Shown here piece by piece: positions 51,541 through 59,619 of a DNA stretch of 64,000 nucleotides (positions are counted from its first letter, which is position 1; each line of letters begins with the position of its first letter). A program made the translations under genes and the position numbers. A model generated the notes under the pieces. The model had not been told where the DNA came from and did not search any database. It was given only the letters and a program-made list of their open reading frames with translations. The stretch spans positions 1-64,000 of the forward strand of contig CAZYME010000010.1 in the NCBI GenBank assembly GCA_964648115.1, in the 5' to 3' direction. This DNA is from CAZYME01 sp964648115 (lineage in GTDB: Bacteria; Pseudomonadota; Gammaproteobacteria; Legionellales; Legionellaceae).

Positions 51541-53481
51541 ATGAATACAGTGGTATGGCGACCCAGCGCACCAGAAGCAAGCAGGATGTGGCAGTTTATG
51601 CGCTTTGTAGAACCGCGCCATCAACAACGTTTTGAAAATTATCAGCAATTGTACGCATGGTCGATAAAAGAACCTGGGCTTTTTTGGCAATGCCTCTGTG
51701 ATTTTTTTGACATTAATTTTGATACCCCTCCGACACATGTTTTAAACCAATACCATGACATGTTAGACGCACATTGGTTCACAGGAGCCACGCTCAATTT
51801 TGCCGAAAAATTACTTCCACGCGACGACGATCATGTTGCGATTATCAGTATTGATGAAAACGGCAAGCGACAAGTCTTAACGTACAAGGCTCTCAAACAA
51901 CAAGTTGCGCAATGCGCGGCAGGACTAAAGGAGGCAGGCGTCGTCACAGGAGACAGGGTGGCCGCTATCATGCCCAACGTGGCTTTTACCATCATTGCAA
52001 TGTTGGCAACAGCATCGATCGGTGCAGTTTGGTCTTCTTGTTCACCGGACTTTGGTGCAAATGCTGCTTTTGACCGTTTGGGTCAAATTGAGCCTAAAAT
52101 TTTATTTGCCTGTGATGGGCATCAGTATCAAGGCAAGAAGCATGATGCTCATGAAAAAATTCAGCAAATTAGCGCGATGATACCTTCGTTAAAGCAGATT
52201 GTAGTTTGCCCTATTCTCAATGAAAAAATCGATTTGAGCTCGCTGCCTAACGCGGTAACTTGGGGTGACTTTTTAAAACCGACTAAGACACTTTCATTTA
52301 CTCTGCTGCCTTTTGCGCACCCGCTTTACATTCTTTTCTCATCTGGCACTACGGGTAAACCTAAATGCATTATTCATGGGGCCGGTGGTACGCTGCTACA
52401 GCATGTGAAAGAACTGGGTTTGCATACCGATATTAAGCCTGAAGATAATTTATGTTTTTATACTACATGCGGTTGGATGATGTGGAATTGGATGGTATCG
52501 ACTTTAGCATTAGGTGCCACATTGACGCTGTACGAAGGCTCCCCTACTTTTCCAGATGCTAATCGTCTATTTCAATTGGTTGAGCAGGAAAAAGTAACGG
52601 TTTTTGGTACCAGTGCGAAATTTATCTCGGCGGTAGAAAAAGCGGGTATTAATCCTAGTAAAACCTCATCGCTTAAGCATCTGCGATGCATTCTTTCCAC
52701 GGGCTCGCCATTGCTGCCAAAAAATTATGATTTTGTTTATCAACAAATAAAAGCCGATGTGCAACTGAGCTCCATTTCTGGCGGCACTGATATTGTTTCA
52801 TGTTTTGCATTGGGCAATCCTTTGCTTCCGGTTTATCGTGGTGAGCTGCAATGTTTAGGTCTTGGTATGAGCGTGGAGGTTTTTAATGAGCAAGGAAAAC
52901 CGGTTCGCGAAGCACGAGGTGAATTAGTCTGTACTAAACCTTTCCCATCCATGCCGGTTGGATTTTGGCAAGATCCAGATAAAAAACGCTATCGACAGGC
53001 TTATTTCGATCGCTTCCCAGGGATATGGGCGCATGGGGATTTTGCTGAAATTACCCCTCATGGTGGGTTGATTATTTATGGCCGCTCAGATGCCGTATTA
53101 AACCCCGGTGGTGTGCGTATAGGGACTGCTGAAATTTATCGTCAGGTCGAGAAAATACCTGAGATTATAGACAGTGTGGTGATTGGGCAAGAATGGCAAG
53201 ATGATGTTCGCGTTGTTTTATTTGTAAAAATGCGGGATGGCATACCGTTATCCGAGCAGTTACAAACAACGATTCGGCAAACCATACGTAATAACGCATC
53301 TCCTCGGCATGTGCCGGCTAAAATTCTACAAGTTGCTGATATACCTCACACAATCAGTGGCAAAGTGGTGGAAGTAACTGTTCGTCAGACGGTACAGGGA
53401 GAGACTATTACCAATTTAGACTCTTTGGCCAATCCTGAAGCGTTGGCGTATTTCAAAGATAGGCCGGAATTGCGAGATTGA
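51541..53481 (+). CDS. aacS: Acetoacetate-CoA ligase
   Basis: A 646-residue acyl-AMP-forming enzyme of the ANL family. The N-terminal region (MWQFMRFVEPRHQQRFENYQQLYAWSIKEPGLFW) and GAVWSSCSPDFGANAAFDRLGQIEPKILFA are characteristic of acetoacetyl-CoA synthetase rather than acetyl-CoA synthetase. The P-loop is YILFSSGTTGKPKCIIHG, and the C-terminal GRSDAVLNPGGVRIGTAEIYR and catalytic Lys region SGKVVEVTVRQ are intact. It activates acetoacetate for re-entry in central metabolism, in keeping with poly-hydroxybutyrate or ketone-body use. AAGGA precedes the ATG. Confidence 0.93.
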   Translation: MNTVVWRPSAPEASRMWQFMRFVEPRHQQRFENYQQLYAWSIKEPGLFWQCLCDFFDINFDTPPTHVLNQYHDMLDAHWFTGATLNFAEKLLPRDDDHVAIISIDENGKRQVLTYKALKQQVAQCAAGLKEAGVVTGDRVAAIMPNVAFTIIAMLATASIGAVWSSCSPDFGANAAFDRLGQIEPKILFACDGHQYQGKKHDAHEKIQQISAMIPSLKQIVVCPILNEKIDLSSLPNAVTWGDFLKPTKTLSFTLLPFAHPLYILFSSGTTGKPKCIIHGAGGTLLQHVKELGLHTDIKPEDNLCFYTTCGWMMWNWMVSTLALGATLTLYEGSPTFPDANRLFQLVEQEKVTVFGTSAKFISAVEKAGINPSKTSSLKHLRCILSTGSPLLPKNYDFVYQQIKADVQLSSISGGTDIVSCFALGNPLLPVYRGELQCLGLGMSVEVFNEQGKPVREARGELVCTKPFPSMPVGFWQDPDKKRYRQAYFDRFPGIWAHGDFAEITPHGGLIIYGRSDAVLNPGGVRIGTAEIYRQVEKIPEIIDSVVIGQEWQDDVRVVLFVKMRDGIPLSEQLQTTIRQTIRNNASPRHVPAKILQVADIPHTISGKVVEVTVRQTVQGETITNLDSLANPEALAYFKDRPELRD

Positions 53482-53492
53482 AAATTAAACAA

Positions 53493-53601
53493 TTTAAACG
53501 TAGGTTGGCGCCCGTGGCCCAACAAACGCATGAAATGCGACATTATGTGTTTGGTGGCGCTTCGCGCAGTTGTTGGGTCAATGACCCAACCTACGTTTAA
53601 T
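53493..53601. repeat. Palindromic repeat, family D, full copy
   Basis: AAACGTAGGTTGG on the left (to 53508) pairs with CCAACCTACGTTT on the right (from 53586). Inside are GTGGCCCAACAA, TGGCGCTTCGCGCAGTTG and the TTGGGTCAATGACCCAA palindrome, as at 29861-29973. It lies directly after aacS and may end its transcript. The rest of the 321-bp gap to metN holds the promoter and leader listed next. Confidence 0.7.
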
Positions 53602-53647
53602 CTTGCCCGCTACCGATGCCCGCATCAATAAAATCTATTTTTGATCG

Positions 53648-53676
53648 TGTACAGGGCTAACCAAGTTATGTATAAT
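53648..53676 (+). promoter_or_regulatory. Candidate promoter of metNIQ
   Basis: TGTACA (53648-53653) and a perfect TATAAT (53671-53676) with a 17-bp spacer. A transcript from here would contain the structured leader at 53701-53783. Confidence 0.5.
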
Positions 53677-53700
53677 TTCACTTGCGCCGATTTGAATACT

Positions 53701-53783
53701 CAGCTTGCGGGCGCTCAGGAGACTATATCTCTTGAAAAAACGGCTAAAGCGGATAGTATTCCCCTCCTTAGCGCCCGCATGTT
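53701..53783 (+). promoter_or_regulatory. Structured leader upstream of metN, class unknown
   Basis: GCGGGCGCT (53707-53715) pairs perfectly with AGCGCCCGC (53770-53778), extended after one mismatch by AGGAG/CTCCT. The apical part contains ACTA/TAGT and CGGCTAAAGCGG. The hairpin ends 19 bp before the metN start. It may be a metabolite-responsive leader for methionine uptake; the GCTAAAG element is faintly like parts of small SAM riboswitches, but I cannot assign a class. A simple palindromic repeat is the alternative. Confidence 0.45.
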
Positions 53784-53802
53784 GTAAAATACTGGTAACA
53801 CC

Positions 53803-54828
53803 ATGATAGAACTGACCGGGTTAACAAAATCTTTTGATGATCATGTAGCACTGCATAATGTGAATCTTTTCGTGCAAGAAGGAGAGATTTTTGGAATTAT
53901 TGGTAAAAGCGGAGCTGGAAAATCCACGCTACTTCGTTGCGTTAACTTATTAGAACGACCCGATAGTGGCGAAGTATTGGTTGATGGAGAAGACATTACA
54001 CGACTCTCCCGAAAAGACCTACGCCAAGCACGCCATAAAACAGCAATGATTTTCCAGCAATTCAATTTACTCAATGCAAAAACCGTCTACGATAATATTG
54101 CTTTGCCCATGCGTATCCAGGGGATTGACGAAGCAACCATTAAAAATAAAATTGATGAGCTCCTTCCCTTGGTTGAACTCGACAATAAAATACACGCCTA
54201 TCCCGCTCAGCTGAGTGGCGGCCAAAAACAACGTGTGGCCATCGCAAGGGCTCTGAGTTGCTCACCCAAAATCTTGTTGTGCGATGAAGCTACCTCAGCG
54301 CTTGATCCAGAAACTACTGACGCTATTTTGTCCCTGCTCAAAAAGATTAACGCGGTTTACGGCATCACGATTTTATTGATCACGCATGAAATGGATGTGG
54401 TTAAACGCATTTGCCACCGTCTCGCTGTTATGGAAAGTGGGAAGCTCATTGAAACGACAGCGCTGGCTAGTGTTTTTAGCCATAAAGATAGCATCGCACG
54501 CAGTATGCTATATGCTCAATTAAGCCCTCAATTGCCTCTGTGCCTCAGCAGCCATTTATCTGATATACCAAATGATAAGCCACTACTGCGGCTGTTTTTT
54601 GAAGGTGATGGAGCCACAGTGCCGTTTATTAGCCAAACGAGTCGTGAGCTTCACCTTGATATCAATATCTTACTTGCGAACATCGATCGTTTTGATACCG
54701 TCACTTGCGGTGTTGTAGTGGTTGAGTTAGTAGCGAATCAAGCGTTGCTGCAAGCATTTATTAAACGCTGTGAGCAATTCCGTTTATCTGTGGAGATTTT
54801 AGGGTATGTCGTCGACGATGCTTTATGA
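53803..54828 (+). CDS. metN: Methionine ABC transporter ATP-binding protein
   Basis: A 341-residue ATPase of the methionine importer. Walker A GKSGAGKSTLL, signature LSGGQKQRVAIARAL, Walker B ILLCDEATSALD and the H-loop LLITHEMDVV are all present. The C-terminal NIL domain (about 265-341), which binds methionine and inhibits transport when the amino acid is plentiful, is present. It overlaps metI by 23 bases. Confidence 0.95.
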   Translation: MIELTGLTKSFDDHVALHNVNLFVQEGEIFGIIGKSGAGKSTLLRCVNLLERPDSGEVLVDGEDITRLSRKDLRQARHKTAMIFQQFNLLNAKTVYDNIALPMRIQGIDEATIKNKIDELLPLVELDNKIHAYPAQLSGGQKQRVAIARALSCSPKILLCDEATSALDPETTDAILSLLKKINAVYGITILLITHEMDVVKRICHRLAVMESGKLIETTALASVFSHKDSIARSMLYAQLSPQLPLCLSSHLSDIPNDKPLLRLFFEGDGATVPFISQTSRELHLDINILLANIDRFDTVTCGVVVVELVANQALLQAFIKRCEQFRLSVEILGYVVDDAL

Positions 54829-55453
54829 TGTATTGCTAGCTACTGGTGAAACCCTATACATGGTTATAGCCAGTACCATTTTTGCCATCTTATTGGGCTT
54901 GCCATTGGGAACGCTGCTTTTTACTAGTAGAAGCATTAAACCAAATCATGCCCTTAATCGGTTTATAGCGGGATTAATCAACATCAGTCGCTCTATTCCC
55001 TTTATTATTTTATTGGTAGCACTGATTCCTTTTACACGATTAGTCGTGGGTACTTCCATCGGAATTCATGCCGCTATGGTTCCGCTGACTTTAGGCGCTA
55101 CGCCTTTTTTTGCACGTCTTGTTGATAATGTTTATAAGAGTTTACCAACAGGGCTTATCGAAGCAGCATATGCGATGGGCGCCAATACTTGGCAAACTAT
55201 TCGACACATTCTACTGCCTGAAGCAATGCCCTCGTTAGTACATGCCATTACCGTTACAGCAATTACTTTAGTCAACTACTCAGCAATGGCCGGAACTGTT
55301 GGAGGTGGTGGCTTAGGAGATTTGGCTATTCGATATGGCTATCAGCGGTTTAATGTGAGCGTCATGCTGGCCACGGTCTTTATTTTAGTTATTATTGTAC
55401 AGTTGATACAGATGGCAGGTGATCGTTTAGCAAGTCACTTTTTACATGATTAG
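54806..55453 (+). CDS. metI: Methionine ABC transporter permease
   Basis: A 215-residue, five-helix permease. It has the EAA coupling motif LIEAAYAMGANTWQTIRHILLPEAMPSLVHA and the conserved NISRSIPFIILLVALIPFTR and YSAMAGTVGGGGLGDLAIRYGYQRF segments of MetI. The start at 54806 lies inside metN; an ATG four codons later is possible. Confidence 0.95.
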   Translation: MSSTMLYDVLLATGETLYMVIASTIFAILLGLPLGTLLFTSRSIKPNHALNRFIAGLINISRSIPFIILLVALIPFTRLVVGTSIGIHAAMVPLTLGATPFFARLVDNVYKSLPTGLIEAAYAMGANTWQTIRHILLPEAMPSLVHAITVTAITLVNYSAMAGTVGGGGLGDLAIRYGYQRFNVSVMLATVFILVIIVQLIQMAGDRLASHFLHD

Positions 55454-55500
55454 TGACAAACAGTTTTTGGGTTTAAATTTTAGCTTCTTAGGAGTTATAT

Positions 55501-56277
55501 ATGCGTATTTTTAGTATTTTTGTTTTATTGCTAGCACTGGTTGCCTGCAGCAAGCCATCGCCTAATGTTCTGACGGTGGGCACTATTTCTGGACCAGAAA
55601 CTGAATTGGTGGAAGCTGCTCAAAAAATAGCACTGGAGCGCTATGGCCTCACTGTGAAGATTATTGAGTTCAATGATTTCAATTTACCCAATGAAGCATT
55701 GCAAGACGGGAGCTTAGATGCAAATATTTATCAGCATTTACCTTACTTAAAAGCTGCAAGCAAAGCACATGGTTATGATTTGGAGGTGATTGGTAAAACT
55801 TTTGTGTATCCAACAGGAATATATTCCTTAAAAATCAAATCATTAAATCAGCTCCCCAATAAAGCAATTATCGCGTTGCCTAATGATCCAAGTAATGAAA
55901 TGCGCGCGTTGTTGTTGTTACAAAAAGCGGGCTTGATAACGCTTAAAAATAAACACCAAAACAGCCTACAAGATATTGCTAGCAACCCGAAAAAGCTGCG
56001 CTTTAAAGAGTTAGATGCAGCCCAGCTTCCAAGAGTATTACCAGATGTTGATGCAGCAATTATTAATACCACTTTTGCTATCCCCGCGGGGCTGCGCCCA
56101 TCCCGAGATGCTATATTTGTTGAAAATAAAAATTCACCTTATGCAAATTTGATCGTTATTCGCCGTAACAGCAATAAAAAAGAGCAATTGGCTATGTTTG
56201 TTAAAGCGATGAACTCCAAAGATGTAAAAAATAAAGCGCATACACTCTTCGGGGATGCTGCAATTGTAGCGTGGTAA
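55501..56277 (+). CDS. metQ: Methionine-binding lipoprotein
   Basis: A 258-residue substrate-binding lipoprotein of the NlpA/MetQ family. The lipobox LVAC puts the lipidated cysteine at residue 16. Conserved parts are LTVGTISGPETELVEAAQKIALERYGLTVKIIEFNDFNLPNEALQDGSLDANIYQHLPYL and VIALPNDPSNEMRALLLLQKAGLI (approximate). It delivers methionine to MetNI. It follows metI by 47 bp with GGAG before the ATG. Confidence 0.94.
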   Translation: MRIFSIFVLLLALVACSKPSPNVLTVGTISGPETELVEAAQKIALERYGLTVKIIEFNDFNLPNEALQDGSLDANIYQHLPYLKAASKAHGYDLEVIGKTFVYPTGIYSLKIKSLNQLPNKAIIALPNDPSNEMRALLLLQKAGLITLKNKHQNSLQDIASNPKKLRFKELDAAQLPRVLPDVDAAIINTTFAIPAGLRPSRDAIFVENKNSPYANLIVIRRNSNKKEQLAMFVKAMNSKDVKNKAHTLFGDAAIVAW

Positions 56278-56359
56278 AAGTAGACAGGGGCTTAATTTTC
56301 AGTTAATTATTGGATGATATAATTCTCAGTAGAGATAATTATTTATCACAGGTGCCCAA

Positions 56360-57880
56360 ATGACATTTTATGAAACCGCGCTAACAGCCTTAAGAGGCGC
56401 ACAATACGCTTATGGCAAGACTCGGTATGTTCGTAATGTATTGAAAACCTACATCAAAGATACCGAATATCAGTATGACCCTGATGCAATGGAGCCCTAT
56501 TCTGGTAAGTCACGTGCGCAGTTAATCGAAGGGCTTGGAGAAAGCTTAGGATTAGGTGATAATTTACCCCCCGCAAAAGGGTTTGATAAGTATGTGGCAT
56601 CGCGTATAAGTAGTGCTGATAAATTCACTACAACCAAAATAGGTGAGGATACTCTCGCTAAAAAATTAACTGTCACCAAAGAAACTCCCGATAACGCTGC
56701 AGCAGCTATAAAAGCCACTAAAGGACAAATAAATGAGGCGCTTTTATTAACAGCAGAAGCTAAAGAAGCCCGAAAGGCGTTTAAGCAAGATATAGCTGAC
56801 CTGAAAGAATGCCTTGAAAATCCGAATTTTGAGTACCTCCCTAAAGGCCTGATTGATTACTTGTTTAGGATAAGGGATAACGCAAAGGATGCCATTGAGG
56901 CACAACAAGCAGCAGAGAAAACAAAACTTGAAGCACTATTTGAGACGCCCGATTTTCAAGTTAATTTGAAAAAAAGTCTAAATTTAGATGGGCTGGGGCC
57001 AGAAGAAGTAGCCGAGCAGATTGAAGCTGTAAAAACAGATATGCTTGCGGAGCTTGATGCAGCACACCTTAAAGAGCGTGGTGAATTTGAAAACAGCATC
57101 AATGAACCGATCAAAAATATGCTTTCTAATTCTAGAGAGCGCGTGTCTTTGCTGGCAATGCTGAACCAGAAAGAAGAAAATAGAATAGCTATTGAGAAGT
57201 TAATTGCGGCAAGCAGTGGGGACTTATCTGCAGGCGGGGCTTCAGCAAGCAGAGCCAAAGGCGGTCGTTATAAAGATGTTGATGTAGGGCAATTAAAAAC
57301 ATTTCTTACAGCTACAGGTAGAAAAGTGAATGGAGAGGGGGACAGCTATACCTTAGCGCTCCCGAATCGTCTCCTTTCCCCTCTTTATTATGGCAATCCA
57401 AAACATAATCTCAAAGCAGATATCATGATGCTTCCTATGGCGTTGAAAGCCCGAGGATTTGACAGCATCACCATGAACATTAGCCACCCCGACAAAGAAT
57501 ATGCAAAAGAGCTCGCGCGCTTAGCAGCAGAAACATGTGCTGAGTGTGGTTTTAAAGATATAACGATTAACGTCAATGGCGAATCTTATTCAGATAAAAA
57601 AGAAGCCGGAACCATCAGAACAAAATTGTTCGAGGGTTGTACTAAGCGCTGGGATAATTCTGTGAAGCAAGCTAAACAGAATGCTGTGGACTGGGACAAA
57701 GCTCTTAAAGCGAGCAAAACAGAAGAGCCAGAAAACTTTAAAGCTCGCGTGGATGCTGAAATTAGGCCTAAACGAGATGCCGAAGCAAGAGCAGCGGAAC
57801 TGGCAAGGGCAGAGGCAATGGCGAGAGATAATGAGGATAGAGATCGTCTGGATGGAGGAGGAATGCCTCCGACAATTTGA
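56360..57880 (+). CDS. Orphan Ala/Glu-rich helical protein, candidate effector
   Basis: A 506-residue protein of unknown family. Long charged helices with coiled-coil character occupy about 110-310 and 430-495. Between them is a compact alpha/beta region (about 320-420) with RKVNGEGDSYTLALPNR and MALKARGFDSITMNISHPDKEYAKELARLAAETCAECGFKDITINVNGE. The last piece is weakly reminiscent of LPD7-like polyvalent-protein domains. The mature protein has no signal peptide or membrane helix. It is monocistronic between metQ and a repeat. Confidence 0.5.
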   Translation: MTFYETALTALRGAQYAYGKTRYVRNVLKTYIKDTEYQYDPDAMEPYSGKSRAQLIEGLGESLGLGDNLPPAKGFDKYVASRISSADKFTTTKIGEDTLAKKLTVTKETPDNAAAAIKATKGQINEALLLTAEAKEARKAFKQDIADLKECLENPNFEYLPKGLIDYLFRIRDNAKDAIEAQQAAEKTKLEALFETPDFQVNLKKSLNLDGLGPEEVAEQIEAVKTDMLAELDAAHLKERGEFENSINEPIKNMLSNSRERVSLLAMLNQKEENRIAIEKLIAASSGDLSAGGASASRAKGGRYKDVDVGQLKTFLTATGRKVNGEGDSYTLALPNRLLSPLYYGNPKHNLKADIMMLPMALKARGFDSITMNISHPDKEYAKELARLAAETCAECGFKDITINVNGESYSDKKEAGTIRTKLFEGCTKRWDNSVKQAKQNAVDWDKALKASKTEEPENFKARVDAEIRPKRDAEARAAELARAEAMARDNEDRDRLDGGGMPPTI

Positions 57881-57893
57881 GTTTAATAGCTAG

Positions 57894-57990
57894 TGTAGCC
57901 TGGATGACCGCGCTAGCGGACATCCAGGTTTTCATAACCAAATTTATCCCCGGTTGTCGCCATCACGCATAGGTGTCACCCAGACTACAT
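57894..57990. repeat. Diverged palindromic repeat (related to family E)
   Basis: TGTAGCCTGGATGACCGCG with CCTGGATG/CATCCAGG as an inverted pair at 57899-57928, then a copy-like end CACCCAGACTACATTT. Related to the TCCATCCAGGCTACA form at 62775-62806. Confidence 0.5.
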
Positions 57991-58125
57991 TTCTAGTAAA
58001 TTAGATTCCCTTACATCAATATTAAAAAACTTCACTGTCTTTCTATTAGAAATTCTGCTATTTTGATGGCTTCGGAGCTGTTTATATTGCTATGGATTTC
58101 ATGGGCTCCGCACTGGAGAACAGCT

Positions 58126-58290
58126 ATGAAGGCTCGGGAACTCGATGATGTTGAGGTCGAAGAATCAACTGATTCTATCGACGATACTCCTAGTAAAACC
58201 AGCTCGGCTACAAAGCTTGAACGACGCCGACGTATTGAAGAGCTAAATGAAGAAAAGCTCTTGCGAAGGGAATTGAGTGAATTTGAGTGA
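58126..58290 (+). CDS. Small charged protein, PA3496-like
   Basis: 54 residues from the ATG at 58126, chosen because GGAG lies 7 bases upstream; the longer frame from 58063 has no site. The sequence is acidic at first (ARELDDVEVEESTDSIDD) and ends in a basic-acidic helix KLERRRRIEELNEEKLLRRELSEFE. This matches the small PA3496-like family common in gammaproteobacteria, whose exact role is unclear. It stands alone, convergent with rsmJ. Confidence 0.6.
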   Translation: MKARELDDVEVEESTDSIDDTPSKTSSATKLERRRRIEELNEEKLLRRELSEFE

Positions 58291-58322
58291 TGTGAATCAC
58301 CCTCATCATTCTACACAAATTG

Positions 58323-58345
58323 TCCCTTCTCCCCGCGAGGGGAGA
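58323..58345. terminator. GC-rich hairpin between convergent genes
   Basis: CCTTCTCCCC with GGGGAGAGG around a GCGA loop, between the small PA3496-like gene and the end of rsmJ. No T-run on either side; it may act as a two-way barrier. Confidence 0.4.
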
Positions 58346-58357
58346 GGAAACTCTAAT

Positions 58358-59089
58358 TTACTTTATGCAAATATGTTGTAAATTTGTATAAACATCAAAA
58401 CGCACTGTCTTACCTTCAATCGTCGTACTCGGCGGGAGCAATGCTGGTAGCCGTTGTGGCCATTTTACCACTACTCTTTGCTTGGCTCGTGTAAGTGCTA
58501 ATTTTATCAAGTCGCTCGCGTCGTTATCCGCCCCAATCAGTTGCTGTAACGCTTGCATATCCTTCTTAACCAACGCTGATTTTTGCCGCAGTGGATGCAT
58601 CGGGTCAATGTATATTACGTCTGGGTAATTCTCAGTCATTAATGCTTGCAAGTACTCTTTAGCATCTCTATTTAACAAGGTCATAGACAATGGTGAGTGA
58701 GCTGGTAATCTACTCAAGCCATCTGCTAGTAATGCCGCCATTACAGGCTGTCGCTCCAACATTATTACTTCTGCGCCAAAACTCGCTAACACAGCAGCAT
58801 CCCTACCCCATCCTGCGGTGGCATCAAGAATGCGGGTCCCCTTCGTGGGCTTACAAGCCCGTACTAAACCCTGTTTTTTCCCAGCATCACGTCGTTTTTG
58901 CCAGGCTGAATGGCTAAAATCAGCAAACAGGGGGGCAAAATTATCCACCAGTAACACTAATTTTTCTGCTGTAACAGATAAGCGGGGTAAAACATGATTA
59001 TCAACAACTAGGTTTAATTGTGTAGCTAAGGCTTGAGCACGCTCAGATAAGAGCTCTGTCTCAAAACCGATGGCTGTTATTTGGCGCAT
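58358..59089 (-). CDS. rsmJ: 16S rRNA (guanine1516-N2)-methyltransferase
   Basis: About 243 residues from the ATG at 59089, which overlaps the gmhB stop in TAATG (the longest frame starts at 59116). The family signature LLVDNFAPLFADFSHSAWQKRRDAGKKQGLVRAC is followed by motif I ILDATAGWGRDAAVLASFGAEVIMLERQPVMAALL and catalytic DVIYIDPMHPLR. It methylates G1516 of 16S rRNA. Confidence 0.9.
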   Translation of the reverse strand: MRQITAIGFETELLSERAQALATQLNLVVDNHVLPRLSVTAEKLVLLVDNFAPLFADFSHSAWQKRRDAGKKQGLVRACKPTKGTRILDATAGWGRDAAVLASFGAEVIMLERQPVMAALLADGLSRLPAHSPLSMTLLNRDAKEYLQALMTENYPDVIYIDPMHPLRQKSALVKKDMQALQQLIGADNDASDLIKLALTRAKQRVVVKWPQRLPALLPPSTTIEGKTVRFDVYTNLQHICIK

Positions 59090-59619
59090 TACTCTGCCAA
59101 AATCTGGTCGACACACTGTGCTAGTGAGCTAAAAACAGGCACATGTGGATAAGCGGCTAAACTAACTCGATCCGTCATTGGCGATAACACCATCATAGGC
59201 TGAGCACCTGCAGCCTCGGCGGCTTGGATATCAGAAACGCGATCACCAATAAATGGAACATTGGCTAAAGAACAATCAAAATGCTTAGCAACGGCTAGTA
59301 ACATACCAGGCTGTGGTTTACGGCAGGCACATCCCGCGTCTGGCATATGGGGGCAATGAATAACAAAATCGATGCACCCGCCAGCCTCTTGAACACTAGT
59401 CAATATTTTTTCGTGAATAGCTGCCAATTGCGCTGTATCGTAATAACCACGGGCAATCCCAGACTGGTTAGTTGCCACAGCTATTCTATAGTCAGCTGCG
59501 GTTAACCGAGCAATCGCTTCACAACTTCCTGGTAATAATAAACACTCATCAGGGGACTTAATATAATGCAGTGAGTCCTGATTGATAACACCATCACGAT
59601 CTAAAATAATTAGCTTCAT
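59089..59619 (-). CDS. gmhB: D-glycero-beta-D-manno-heptose-1,7-bisphosphate 7-phosphatase
   Basis: A 176-residue HAD-superfamily phosphatase. Catalytic Asp7 and Asp9 are in ILDRDGVINQ, then ATNQSGIARGYY, the zinc loop CPHMPDAGCACRKPQPGML and FIGDRVSDIQAAEAAG. It acts in ADP-heptose synthesis for LPS inner core. It overlaps glyS by four bases (ATGA) and rsmJ by one base, so all belong to one operon. Confidence 0.94.
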   Translation of the reverse strand: MKLIILDRDGVINQDSLHYIKSPDECLLLPGSCEAIARLTAADYRIAVATNQSGIARGYYDTAQLAAIHEKILTSVQEAGGCIDFVIHCPHMPDAGCACRKPQPGMLLAVAKHFDCSLANVPFIGDRVSDIQAAEAAGAQPMMVLSPMTDRVSLAAYPHVPVFSSLAQCVDQILAE

